From: Candidatus Roseilinea sp.
GTDB taxonomy: Bacteria > Chloroflexota > Anaerolineae > J036 > Brachytrichaceae
Assembly: GCA_025055235.1 (NCBI GenBank)
Contig: JANWYN010000070.1
Span: 1-64,000, forward strand
DNA: 64,000 nt
Reading direction: 5' to 3'
Part shown: piece by piece, positions 42,423 through 50,071 of the stretch
Position numbering within the stretch: position 1 is the first letter of the stretch
How the letters are laid out: each line of letters opens with the position of its first letter
The notes under the pieces: model-generated
What the model was told of the DNA's origin: nothing
Database searches by the model: none
The model's input: only the letters and a program-made list of their open reading frames with translations
Translations under genes and position numbers: made by a program

Positions 42423-44921
42423 ATGTCGCAAGGCAAAAGCAGTCGTCCGGCAGAGACGCCCCCGGTCGTCTATACGGCTGAGCAGGCGGCGTCGCTCATC
42501 ACGCGCTACCAATCGGTGCGCAAGCCGCACCCGTTCGATGGGCGCTGCCCCTATGTCGGCGCGGCGCCCTTCCGTGAGTCCGATGCGCGCCTGTACTTCG
42601 GCCACGAGAACCAGCTCGAAGCGCTGCTCGATCATATCGAGCACGACGCCAAGTTCATCTGCATCAGCGGGCCGGCGAAGAGCGGCAAGACCTCGTTGAT
42701 CCAAGCCGGCTTGACCTTCGCGCTGCGCAACGGCGCCATCATGGACAGCGACGCCTGGCCGATCCAGACCCTTACGCCGGGCGACGCGCCGCTACGCCGG
42801 CTGACCGAAGCGTGTGCCGGCCTGGGCGAACGCGCTGGCTTGCACAAGTCCATCGCCGACGCCATCCGCCAACACGGCTTGACCAGCCCGGGCGACATGC
42901 GCGACTTCGTAGATGCGCTGCTCGGGGCGGATGCCCGGCGTCGCCTTGTGCTCGTCATAGACCAGTTCGAGGACGTCTTCACCGCGGCGGATGACGCCGA
43001 GCGACGCGCATTTATCGGCCTCGTTGCGCAGCTTGCCAAAAATCCACCCGCGCGGTTGATCCTCATCCTGGCGATGCGCTCGGAGTTTTTGGATCAACTC
43101 GCGCGCTATCCCGAACTCCACAAGCAGTTCACTTCGCACATGATCGAGCTGCCGCTGATGGAGCCGAAGGAGCTGGCGCGCGCCATCGTGCTGCCGGCGC
43201 TGGAGACGGGTGCGACCATCGAGCCGGCGCTGGTCGCGCGCTTGGTGAACGACGTGTATGGCGAGCCGGACATGCTGCCCAAACTGCAGACGATCCTGCG
43301 CAACCTGTTCATGGCCATTCCGGTCAAGCGCGGCGCGGAGAAGACGCTGCTGCTGGCCGACTACATTGACTTCGGTCCACTGCGCGAACGCGAGGGCGAC
43401 CGGCTGCCGGCGCCGACCGATGAACAAGCACCGGCGATCCAGCGTCCGCTGCGCGAGGCGCTGGGCGAGCAGCGCGCCGTGTCGCACTTCGCGCGGCAAG
43501 AAGCGCGTCTGCGCTTGATGAAGACTGTGACTGCCATCGCAGCGGCGCTCGGTGCGCTTGCGATTGCGTTCGGCGCGTTCGGCCTCGCACAGCGCGCGCA
43601 ATTCAGCCAGCAGGCCGACGCCGCAGCCACAGCAGAAGCCATCGCTCAGGCCGACGCCACGCGCGCGATACAGACGGCCAGCGCTGCCGGCTTTGCGCAA
43701 AGCACAGCCGAGGCGCAAGCCACGCGCGCCGAGCAGGAACGGCAAATCGCCGTCGCCACGCGCACTGCTGCTGAGGCAGCCGCTACGCAATCGGCTACAG
43801 AGCGCCGGCTCGCCCTGGACGAACGCGCCACGGCAATCGCCATCGCCACCAGCGTCGTCAACCGCGAGCGGAACGCCGTGATGTTGGAAGCCACGATCAG
43901 CGCGGTGGCGACGCAGTCGAGTATTCAAGCGCGCGATGCCCTCGCCGCCAAAGCGACGGCAGAAGCGAACCTATCGGCTACGCGCTCGCGCGAGCTTGCC
44001 GCCGTTGCGCTCAACCAACTGGCCGACGACCCGCAGCTGGCGCTGTTGATCGCCATCGAGGCGGAGCAGGCCGCTCACACCGCCCAATCGGAGGATGCGC
44101 TGCGGCTGGCCATGGCCCGCGCCTTTCGCGACGACGGCGTCTTCCGGCATCCGGCGGCGGTGACCGACGCTCAGTTGTCTGCCGACGGCAAGTATCTGCT
44201 CACGGCCAGCCGTGACGGCGTGGCGCGCCTCTGGGACATCGCGTCGGGCGAGGTGATCACGGCGTTCCGCGGCCACCTGGGGCAGGTGACGAGCGCGGCG
44301 TTCTCGCCCGTTGGTAGGCAGATCGCCACATCCAGCACCGACCGCACGGCGCGCGTGTGGAACTTGGACACAGGCCGCACCATCACCGTGCTGGTAGGGC
44401 ACACGGGCGTCGTGAACGACGCGGCATTCTCGCCCGACGGCAAGCTGCTCGCGACCGGCGGCGCGGATCGCACCGTGCGCGTGTGGGACTTGGCGTCAGG
44501 CGCGCCGTTCACCAATCCGATTCAACTCGGCGCGGTCGTCAGCCAAGTTGTCTTCCTCGAGGATGGCGTGATCGGCGTCCTGACCGCGAACGGCGCGGAA
44601 CGCTTCGATCTGCGCACCGGCCTGAGCGCCGGCGCTTGGTCGCGCGATGGGCTGCCTCAGTTCACCCGCCTGCCGGATGGCGCGCTGGCCGTGCAACGCG
44701 GCAGCACGACGGTCACGCTGTATGGCCATACCGCGCCGGCGGCGGTGGCCGATGCGCGCGCGGATCGCATCGTCACGGTGAGCGCCGACGGCACGGCGCG
44801 CATGCACCTGCTGCGCATGGACGCACTGATCGAGCGGGCGCGCTCGTTACTCGGCCGCGAGCTGACCTGCGAAGAGCGCGTCCGCTTCCTAAATGAAGTG
44901 CGCCGGTGCCCGGCGTCGTGA
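42423..44921 (+). CDS. nSTAND1 ATPase with WD40 repeats (membrane-anchored)
   Basis: An 832-residue multi-domain protein. An nSTAND NTPase spans about residues 50-330 with Walker A GPAKSGKT at 83-90 and Walker B LVLVIDQFED at 175-184. One membrane segment lies at 367-388, followed by a long Ala/Gln/Glu-rich coiled coil (about 392-530), a short helical repeat, and a WD40 propeller from about 575 with clear units such as DGKYLLTASRDGVARLWDIASG, GRQIATSSTDRTARVWNLDTG and DGKLLATGGADRTVRVWDLASG. It resembles STAND signalling or defence proteins, but no effector domain or effector gene is seen next to it. Confidence 0.88.
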   Translation: MSQGKSSRPAETPPVVYTAEQAASLITRYQSVRKPHPFDGRCPYVGAAPFRESDARLYFGHENQLEALLDHIEHDAKFICISGPAKSGKTSLIQAGLTFALRNGAIMDSDAWPIQTLTPGDAPLRRLTEACAGLGERAGLHKSIADAIRQHGLTSPGDMRDFVDALLGADARRRLVLVIDQFEDVFTAADDAERRAFIGLVAQLAKNPPARLILILAMRSEFLDQLARYPELHKQFTSHMIELPLMEPKELARAIVLPALETGATIEPALVARLVNDVYGEPDMLPKLQTILRNLFMAIPVKRGAEKTLLLADYIDFGPLREREGDRLPAPTDEQAPAIQRPLREALGEQRAVSHFARQEARLRLMKTVTAIAAALGALAIAFGAFGLAQRAQFSQQADAAATAEAIAQADATRAIQTASAAGFAQSTAEAQATRAEQERQIAVATRTAAEAAATQSATERRLALDERATAIAIATSVVNRERNAVMLEATISAVATQSSIQARDALAAKATAEANLSATRSRELAAVALNQLADDPQLALLIAIEAEQAAHTAQSEDALRLAMARAFRDDGVFRHPAAVTDAQLSADGKYLLTASRDGVARLWDIASGEVITAFRGHLGQVTSAAFSPVGRQIATSSTDRTARVWNLDTGRTITVLVGHTGVVNDAAFSPDGKLLATGGADRTVRVWDLASGAPFTNPIQLGAVVSQVVFLEDGVIGVLTANGAERFDLRTGLSAGAWSRDGLPQFTRLPDGALAVQRGSTTVTLYGHTAPAAVADARADRIVTVSADGTARMHLLRMDALIERARSLLGRELTCEERVRFLNEVRRCPAS

Positions 44922-44927
44922 CGCCGG

Positions 44928-45830
44928 CTACTTCATGTACTTGCGCAGCGTCTTGATGGACTCGGCGACCAGCCAAGAATAGAACTCTTCGCTGAGGATG
45001 CCGCTGCCGTGATCTTCGATGAACTTGAGCTGCTCCGGCGTGAGCGTCTTGTCTGCAGCGGCCAGCGCGTTCTTGTAGGGGTTGGCCGGCGTCCGATCAA
45101 TCGGCGGCACGAACTCGACCGTGAGCGAGCCTTTGTAGCCGATCTTCTCGAGCGTCTGGAACAGCTTGCGCCAGTTCAGCATGCCCATGCCGCAGGCCAT
45201 GCGGTTGTTGTCGGCCACGTGCAAGTCGTAGAGCTTCTTGCCGGCGTTCTCGATGGCCTTGAACATATCGGCCTCTTCCTGGTTCATGTGGTACACATCC
45301 AGACACACGCCGACATCCGGGGCGACGGCTTTGGCCAACAGCAGCGCCTGATCGTGGCGGTTGAGGAAGTTGGTCTCGAAGCGGTTGAGCGGCTCGATGG
45401 CGATCTTCACACCGAGCGCTTTGGCGTGGGCGTGTACTTCCTTCAAGCCCTCGATGGCCCACTGCCACTCCTCTTCCGGCGAGGCCATCGGCTTCACCTT
45501 GCCGACTTCGCTGGGCACGATGGACATGACGCGCCCGCCCAGCTCGTCCACCATGGTGACGCACTTCTTCAAATAGTCCACCGAGCTGGCGCGCACGGCC
45601 GGGTCGGCGTGGATCAAGTCGCGGCCGGCGAACATCAGGCTGATCGAGCCGTAGCACTTGATCTTGTTCTCCTTCAGCATCTTGCGCACGGCGGCGGTGC
45701 CGGGCGCGCCGGGCGCAAGCTCAACGCTGTCGTAGCTGATCTCGATGGCGTCGTAGCCGTACTTGGCCAGCCGGCGAATGGTGGTCTCCACGGGCTCCGC
45801 CCGCATCCAGTTGTGCATTGAAACGAGCAT
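44928..45830 (-). CDS. Sugar phosphate isomerase/epimerase (ketose 3-epimerase-like)
   Basis: A 300-residue xylose-isomerase-like TIM barrel. Metal-site residues appear as the Glu in KIAIEPLNRFE, the Asp/His in GVCLDVYHMNQEE, the His in LHVADNNR and the Glu in LTVEFVPP, the layout of D-tagatose/D-psicose 3-epimerases. The start is the ATG with GGAGG 10 nt upstream (MLVSMHNWMRAEP). It converges on the nSTAND gene and begins the carbohydrate-related block. Confidence 0.88.
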   Translation of the reverse strand: MLVSMHNWMRAEPVETTIRRLAKYGYDAIEISYDSVELAPGAPGTAAVRKMLKENKIKCYGSISLMFAGRDLIHADPAVRASSVDYLKKCVTMVDELGGRVMSIVPSEVGKVKPMASPEEEWQWAIEGLKEVHAHAKALGVKIAIEPLNRFETNFLNRHDQALLLAKAVAPDVGVCLDVYHMNQEEADMFKAIENAGKKLYDLHVADNNRMACGMGMLNWRKLFQTLEKIGYKGSLTVEFVPPIDRTPANPYKNALAAADKTLTPEQLKFIEDHGSGILSEEFYSWLVAESIKTLRKYMK

Positions 45831-45869
45831 GGTTGTGTGTCCTCCGGTTCGATTGATTTGTCTTCTCCG

Positions 45870-46013
45870 CATCGCGTATCGCGTTAGCACGTTGGCACGT
45901 TAACACGTTGCACGTCTTGCGTCTTGCGTCTCGCGTCTTGTGTCGTGCGTTACGTGACACTCGATGCATGACACTTGGCACTCGAACACATGACATGCAA
46001 TACGCAACACGGT
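45870..46013 (-). repeat. Heptamer arrays, words CTTGCGT and ACACGTT (left member of an inverted pair)
   Basis: Eight-base GCACGTTG-type words lead into CTTGCGT, CTTGCGT, CTCGCGT, CTTGTGT (the reverse complement of ACGCAAG), then GACACTTGGCACT and ATGCAATACGCAAC. The same blocks occur in reverse complement at 47533-47693, on the far side of two genes. Confidence 0.85.
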
Positions 46014-46949
46014 TCATCCTGAATACAAGCTGCGCGGGTCGGGTGGCGCGCCCTGCAGCACGGCCAGCACGTTGCGCGCGCAGAACAGGCATACCTCACG
46101 ATAGGTGCGGTCGGTCAATCCGGCCACATGCGGCGTGAGCGTGACCCGTTCGCAGCGCAGCAACGGGTCGTCGGGCGCCGGCGGCTGTTGCGCCAGCACG
46201 TCGGCAGCGAACGCGCCGAGCCGGCCTTCGCACAGCGCCTGGGTGAGTACGCGCTGGTCAATCAGCGCGCCGCGCGCGGTGTTGACCAGGATCGCGCCGG
46301 GCTTCATCAGCGCCAGCTCGCGCGCGCCGATCAAGCCTTGGGTCTCGTCGTTCAACGCAACGTGCAGGCTGATCACGTCGGCCTCGCGAAGCAAATCGTC
46401 CAGGGCGCGGTAGGCGAAGCGCGCATCGCGCGTCCGGCGGCTCCAATAGATCACCCGCATGCCCAGCGCCTGCCCGATCTGCGCGACGCGCACGCCGATG
46501 CCGCCCAGACCGATCACGCCCAGCGTCTTGCCGTTCAGCTCAATGCCCTCGTAGCGATTGCGCACGGCCCAATTGCCGGCCTTGACCTGCGCATCCAGAA
46601 ACGCGGCCTTGCGCGCTGCCATCATCATGAGCATGACGGCATGCTCGGCGGTGGTCTGCGCGTTCAACCCTGGCGCGAAGATCACCGCGATCCCCATCTC
46701 CTTCGCCGCGCCGAGATCCACCGTGTCCAGGCCGGCACCGGCGCGCGAGACGGCCTTCAGGCTTGTGCCGCATGCCTGCATCAGCGCGCGGGTGATCCGG
46801 CCTTTGCCGCGCGTCAAGATAGCGGCGACCTCGTCCCGCTGCGCGATCTCCAGCGCATGCGCTTCGTCGGTCGCCAGCACCACGCGGTGGTGCTGCGCCA
46901 GCAGCGCCTCGGCGTCGGGATGCAGCGTTTCTAGGAGCAGGATGGACAT
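46014..46949 (-). CDS. D-isomer-specific 2-hydroxyacid dehydrogenase
   Basis: A 311-residue NAD-dependent dehydrogenase of the SerA/DdlDH family. The nucleotide-binding motif is GVIGLGGIGVRVAQIGQALG; the catalytic Arg is in NTARGALIDQ; the Glu and His of the dyad appear in the last third (VTLTPHVAGLTDR). Substrate is a 2-hydroxy acid, such as glycerate, lactate or phosphoglycerate. With the VOC gene it forms a two-gene block bracketed by inverted repeat arrays. No Shine-Dalgarno is evident. Confidence 0.93.
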   Translation of the reverse strand: MSILLLETLHPDAEALLAQHHRVVLATDEAHALEIAQRDEVAAILTRGKGRITRALMQACGTSLKAVSRAGAGLDTVDLGAAKEMGIAVIFAPGLNAQTTAEHAVMLMMMAARKAAFLDAQVKAGNWAVRNRYEGIELNGKTLGVIGLGGIGVRVAQIGQALGMRVIYWSRRTRDARFAYRALDDLLREADVISLHVALNDETQGLIGARELALMKPGAILVNTARGALIDQRVLTQALCEGRLGAFAADVLAQQPPAPDDPLLRCERVTLTPHVAGLTDRTYREVCLFCARNVLAVLQGAPPDPRSLYSG

Positions 46950-46964
46950 GCCTGCGCGCCACCG

Positions 46965-46989
46965 GTCAGACCGCTCGAAGCGGTCTGAC
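46965..46989 (-). terminator. Hairpin between VOC and dehydrogenase genes
   Basis: A perfect 11-bp stem, GTCAGACCGCT / AGCGGTCTGAC, with a 3-nt loop. No U tract follows on either strand, so it may be an mRNA-stabilising or partial termination structure rather than a full terminator. Confidence 0.4.
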
Positions 46990-47000
46990 TGCTGAGATCG

Positions 47001-47504
47001 CTAATTGGCATTGACCTCTTCCGCCTCGGCAAACGTCTTGGCCCGCCGGCGGCCACGCGGGTCGTTGCGCCCGCTCACGAACACGCCGCGCTCCGGCTCG
47101 ACCTGCGGATCGGCGAACACGTCGGCGTCCACCGGGGTGCCCGGCTTGCACGAGATCTCGATCAGGTTGCCGGCCGGGTCGCGCAGGAACATCTGCATCG
47201 CGCCGTCGGGCAGCATGCGCGTTTTGCCCCACGGGCCGGTGTCAATGATGCCCAGTGCCTTGGCCTTGCGGAAGATCGGCATGAATTCGTCCACTTGCAG
47301 GCAGACGTGGCCGCGGAACGAATGCACGTCGTCCCATTCGGTCACGTGCAACTGCTGGCGCTCGCCGATTTTGTAGAACTGTGCCGGGAAATCGAGCGGC
47401 ACCATGTTGACCGGCTCCAGCCCGAGCACCTCTTCGTAGAAGGCGCAGGCCTTCTCCAGGTCATCCACGATGACCGTCACATGATGGATTTGTTCGACTT
47501 TCAT
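47001..47504 (-). CDS. VOC-superfamily (glyoxalase/dioxygenase-fold) protein
   Basis: A 167-residue protein with one VOC domain: VEQIHHVTVIVDDLEKACAFYEEVLGLEPV at the start and metal-ligand candidates in HVCLQVDEF and MFLRDPAGNLIEI. It could be a dioxygenase, isomerase or glyoxalase-like enzyme. The start is the ATG with AGGAG 9 nt upstream; eight further in-frame codons upstream are unlikely. A C-terminal Arg-rich extension (GRNDPRGRRRAKTFAEAEEVNAN) follows the domain. Confidence 0.87.
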   Translation of the reverse strand: MKVEQIHHVTVIVDDLEKACAFYEEVLGLEPVNMVPLDFPAQFYKIGERQQLHVTEWDDVHSFRGHVCLQVDEFMPIFRKAKALGIIDTGPWGKTRMLPDGAMQMFLRDPAGNLIEISCKPGTPVDADVFADPQVEPERGVFVSGRNDPRGRRRAKTFAEAEEVNAN

Positions 47505-47532
47505 ATCGTCGCTCCTGTTGGCTAGCAACTGC

Positions 47533-47693
47533 GGGTGTCAATTGTTAAGTGCCAAGTGTGTCCCGTGTCATGCGCTTGCAGTTTATCGTTGCAATACGCA
47601 AAGCGTAAAACGCAAGACGCAAAACGTAAGACGCAAGACGAAATACGCAAGACGCGAGATGCAACCCAATCATCAATCATCAATCATCAACCA
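47533..47693 (+). repeat. Heptamer arrays, words ACGCAAG and ATCATCA (right member of an inverted pair)
   Basis: AGTGCCAAGTGTGTC, then GCAATACGC, then ACGCAAG, ACGCAAA, ACGTAAG, ACGCAAG, ACGAAAT, ACGCAAG, ACGCGAG, ATGCAAC, then ATCATCA, ATCATCA, ATCATCA, ACCATCA. The first part mirrors 45870-46013. The last word runs into the stop codon of the enolase-superfamily gene. Confidence 0.9.
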
Positions 47694-48863
47694 TCACCAC
47701 ACCCTCACCGCATACCGCTCCACAAACTCCCGCCGCGGTGTCACGCCTAGGCCAGGCCGGACCGGCGCGGCAATCATGCCGTCGCGAACTTCGACCTGTT
47801 CCTCAGGCAGCTCGCGCAAGAGCGGGTTCGCGCCGAGCGAATACTCCAGAATGATGGCACTGGGGCTGGCAAATGCCAAGTGCAACCCGGCGGCGAACGA
47901 CAGCGCCGATCCCCACAGGTGCGGCGCGAGCGCAAGCTGATGCGCCTCGGCCAGCGCAGCGATGCGACGGCCTTCGGTGATGCCGCCGCAAATCGCCAGG
48001 TCGGGCTGCAGCACGTCCACGGCACGGCGCTGGATCAGATCGCGGAAGTCGAAGCGGGTGAACTCGCTCTCACCGGCGGCGATCGGCATTTGCGCGTGCG
48101 CGCGCACTTCTGCGGCGCCGTCGCGGTCGTCGGCGTTCACCGGCTCCTCGAACCAGAACAAATCGCACTCGGCCACGCCGTCGCAGAAGCGCTTGGCCTC
48201 CGGCACACTGTAGGTGCCGTGTGCGTCGGCCATGAGCTTGATCTTGGGGCCGAGTGCCCGGCGTGCTGCCCGCACCCGCGCGACGCTCGTATCCACGTCC
48301 CCGTCCATCACGCCCACGCGCATCTTCACGGCCTGGAAGCCCTGGTTCACGTAGCCGAGCAACTGCCGGCCGATGCCGTCTACATCTGCCCAGCCGCCGC
48401 TCGCGTAGGCCGGCATCGCGTCGCGACACGCGCCGCCGAGCAACTGCACCACCGGGCAACCCAACAACTTCCCGTTCAAGTCCCACAGTGCCACGTCCAC
48501 GCCGCTCATTGCGGCGATGGTCAGCCCGCGCCGGCCGAGGATGGGGAAGGCCCGCCCGCGCGCCAGCGCGTAATGATCGCGCACGCCGTTGTACATGCGC
48601 TCCCACAGCCGGTTGATCTCGCGCGGGTCTTGGCCGATGAGCAACGGGCGCAGCTCCTCGCGGATGCACGTGACCAGCGAAGCGCATACCGCTGCGCTGC
48701 CCACGCCAGCCTTGGCCTCGCCGTAGCCGGTCAGGCCGTCGTCGGTCGTGATGGTGACGAGCGTCATGTCGAACGAGGCGATGCGACCGAAGTCGGAGAC
48801 GTGTTGCTGTTCGGGGGGAATCGGGCAGTGCAGCCAGGTCGCTGTGACGTCTGCGATGTGCAT
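47694..48863 (-). CDS. Enolase-superfamily sugar-acid dehydratase (mandelate racemase/muconate lactonizing type)
   Basis: A 389-residue MR/MLE-family enzyme. The base region is QAVKMRVG; metal-ligand Asp/Glu residues are in KLMADAHGTYSV, WFEEPVNADD and GESEFTRFDF. This layout fits acid-sugar dehydratases (galactonate-, gluconate-like) that turn sugar acids into 2-keto-3-deoxy acids. Substrate is not determined. The TATACT box 6 nt before the ATG suggests a leaderless message. It is divergent from the SorC regulator, which may control it. Confidence 0.92.
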   Translation of the reverse strand: MHIADVTATWLHCPIPPEQQHVSDFGRIASFDMTLVTITTDDGLTGYGEAKAGVGSAAVCASLVTCIREELRPLLIGQDPREINRLWERMYNGVRDHYALARGRAFPILGRRGLTIAAMSGVDVALWDLNGKLLGCPVVQLLGGACRDAMPAYASGGWADVDGIGRQLLGYVNQGFQAVKMRVGVMDGDVDTSVARVRAARRALGPKIKLMADAHGTYSVPEAKRFCDGVAECDLFWFEEPVNADDRDGAAEVRAHAQMPIAAGESEFTRFDFRDLIQRRAVDVLQPDLAICGGITEGRRIAALAEAHQLALAPHLWGSALSFAAGLHLAFASPSAIILEYSLGANPLLRELPEEQVEVRDGMIAAPVRPGLGVTPRREFVERYAVRVW

Positions 48864-48869
48864 ATGAGA

Positions 48870-48875
48870 AGTATA
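48870..48875 (-). promoter_or_regulatory. -10 box of a probably leaderless transcript
   Basis: On the minus strand TATACT ends 6 nt before the ATG of the dehydratase gene. No Shine-Dalgarno is present. Confidence 0.45.
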
Positions 48876-48977
48876 GGGGCGATGCAGCGGATGTGTGAAG
48901 TAGGCTTCAACGCGCTAAACCGGCGAGGTATTTCGCCGGGTCTCGCTCTAGAAATCCGGTTTACAACGCGGCGCGGA

Positions 48978-49038
48978 ATTCACATTTGTGAATCCTATTC
49001 ACATTTGCTTGACAAAGGGCTGGGGTCGTCGCTATCTT
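48978..49038 (+). promoter_or_regulatory. Promoter and operator of the SorC-type regulator
   Basis: A perfect palindrome ATTCACA-TT-TGTGAAT (48978-48993) is followed 19 bp on by a second copy of its left half, ATTCACATTTG (48997-49007). That half-site abuts a -35 TTGACA (49009-49014), with -10 TATCTT (49033-49038) after an 18-bp spacer. This is a likely autoregulatory site. Confidence 0.65.
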
Positions 49039-49063
49039 CCCTGCAGTTGCAGCAGCAAGCGCC

Positions 49064-50041
49064 ATGGCCACGGTGAATCACCTCTCCGACGAGCGGCTCG
49101 AAATGCTCGCGCAGATTGCCGAGCTGTATTTCATTCGCGGGCTGAACCAGGCGCAGATCGCCGAGCGGACGAGCTACTCGCGCTCGATGATTTCGCGGCT
49201 GCTGACCGAAGCGCGCGACCATGGCGTGGTCGAGATTCGCATCCATCGTCCGCTGCGCCGCTCCACAACGCTTGAACGCGCTTTGCAATCGCGATTCGAT
49301 CTGGTGCATGTGCGCGTAATGGAGGATCATCACCTCGGCGAGGCGGAAAGCTTGCGCAAGGTCGGCGCGTTGGCTGCGAGCCTGCTGGCTGACCTGGTGC
49401 AGGATGGCATGACCGTCGGCGTGTCGTGGGGCAGTGCGTTGCTGGCCGTGACCGATGCGCTCCGTCCGCAACCCAGAAGCCAGGTTCATGTCGTGCAGAT
49501 GATCGGCTCGCTGGGCACGCGCACGCCCGAACTGGACGGCGCCGATCTCACGCGTCGAATCGCGCGCGCCTTCAACGCGACCTACGCTACGCTGCCGGCG
49601 CCGCTGCTCACCAGCGACGAACAAACGCGCGACGGCTTGATGCGCGACGAACGCATTCGTGAGGTGTTCGCCCAAATCCGGCGCGCCCAGCTTGCGCTGG
49701 TTGGGATCGGTTCGGTAGATCCCGCACACTCGGCGCTGGTGCGCGCCGGCTTCCTTAAGCCGCGCCAATCGTTGGAGATGCAGCGGCAAGCCGGCGCTGT
49801 GGGCGACGTATGCGCCATCCCCTTCGACGCACAAGGGTGCGTCCTCAATCTACCGATCAGCAAGCGCGTGATGAGCGTGGACGCAGCAATGCTCATGCGC
49901 ATCCCGGTGCGGCTTGGCGTAGCGTGCGGCCAGGCGAAGACGCTGCCGGTGTTGGGCGCGCTGCGCAGCGGCTTAGTAAACGCACTGGTGACCGACGAAG
50001 CGACTGCAGCGGCTGTGCTGCGCTTGGCCGATCCGGCGTGA
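49064..50041 (+). CDS. SorC/DeoR-family sugar-binding transcriptional regulator
   Basis: A 325-residue regulator. An N-terminal winged helix (YFIRGLNQAQIAERTSYSRSMISRLLTEARDHGVVEI) precedes the SorC effector-binding domain, which has the typical GVSWGSALLAVTDAL and IGSLGT and ends GLVNALVTDEATAAAVL. Such proteins bind phosphorylated sugars or polyols. It sits between the dehydratase gene and the 2-oxoacid dehydrogenase genes, so it may control either. Only about 19 nt lie between the predicted mRNA start and the ATG, without a ribosome site. Confidence 0.93.
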   Translation: MATVNHLSDERLEMLAQIAELYFIRGLNQAQIAERTSYSRSMISRLLTEARDHGVVEIRIHRPLRRSTTLERALQSRFDLVHVRVMEDHHLGEAESLRKVGALAASLLADLVQDGMTVGVSWGSALLAVTDALRPQPRSQVHVVQMIGSLGTRTPELDGADLTRRIARAFNATYATLPAPLLTSDEQTRDGLMRDERIREVFAQIRRAQLALVGIGSVDPAHSALVRAGFLKPRQSLEMQRQAGAVGDVCAIPFDAQGCVLNLPISKRVMSVDAAMLMRIPVRLGVACGQAKTLPVLGALRSGLVNALVTDEATAAAVLRLADPA

Positions 50042-50071
50042 TCACGCTGCCTCATCTCGTAATTTGATTCC

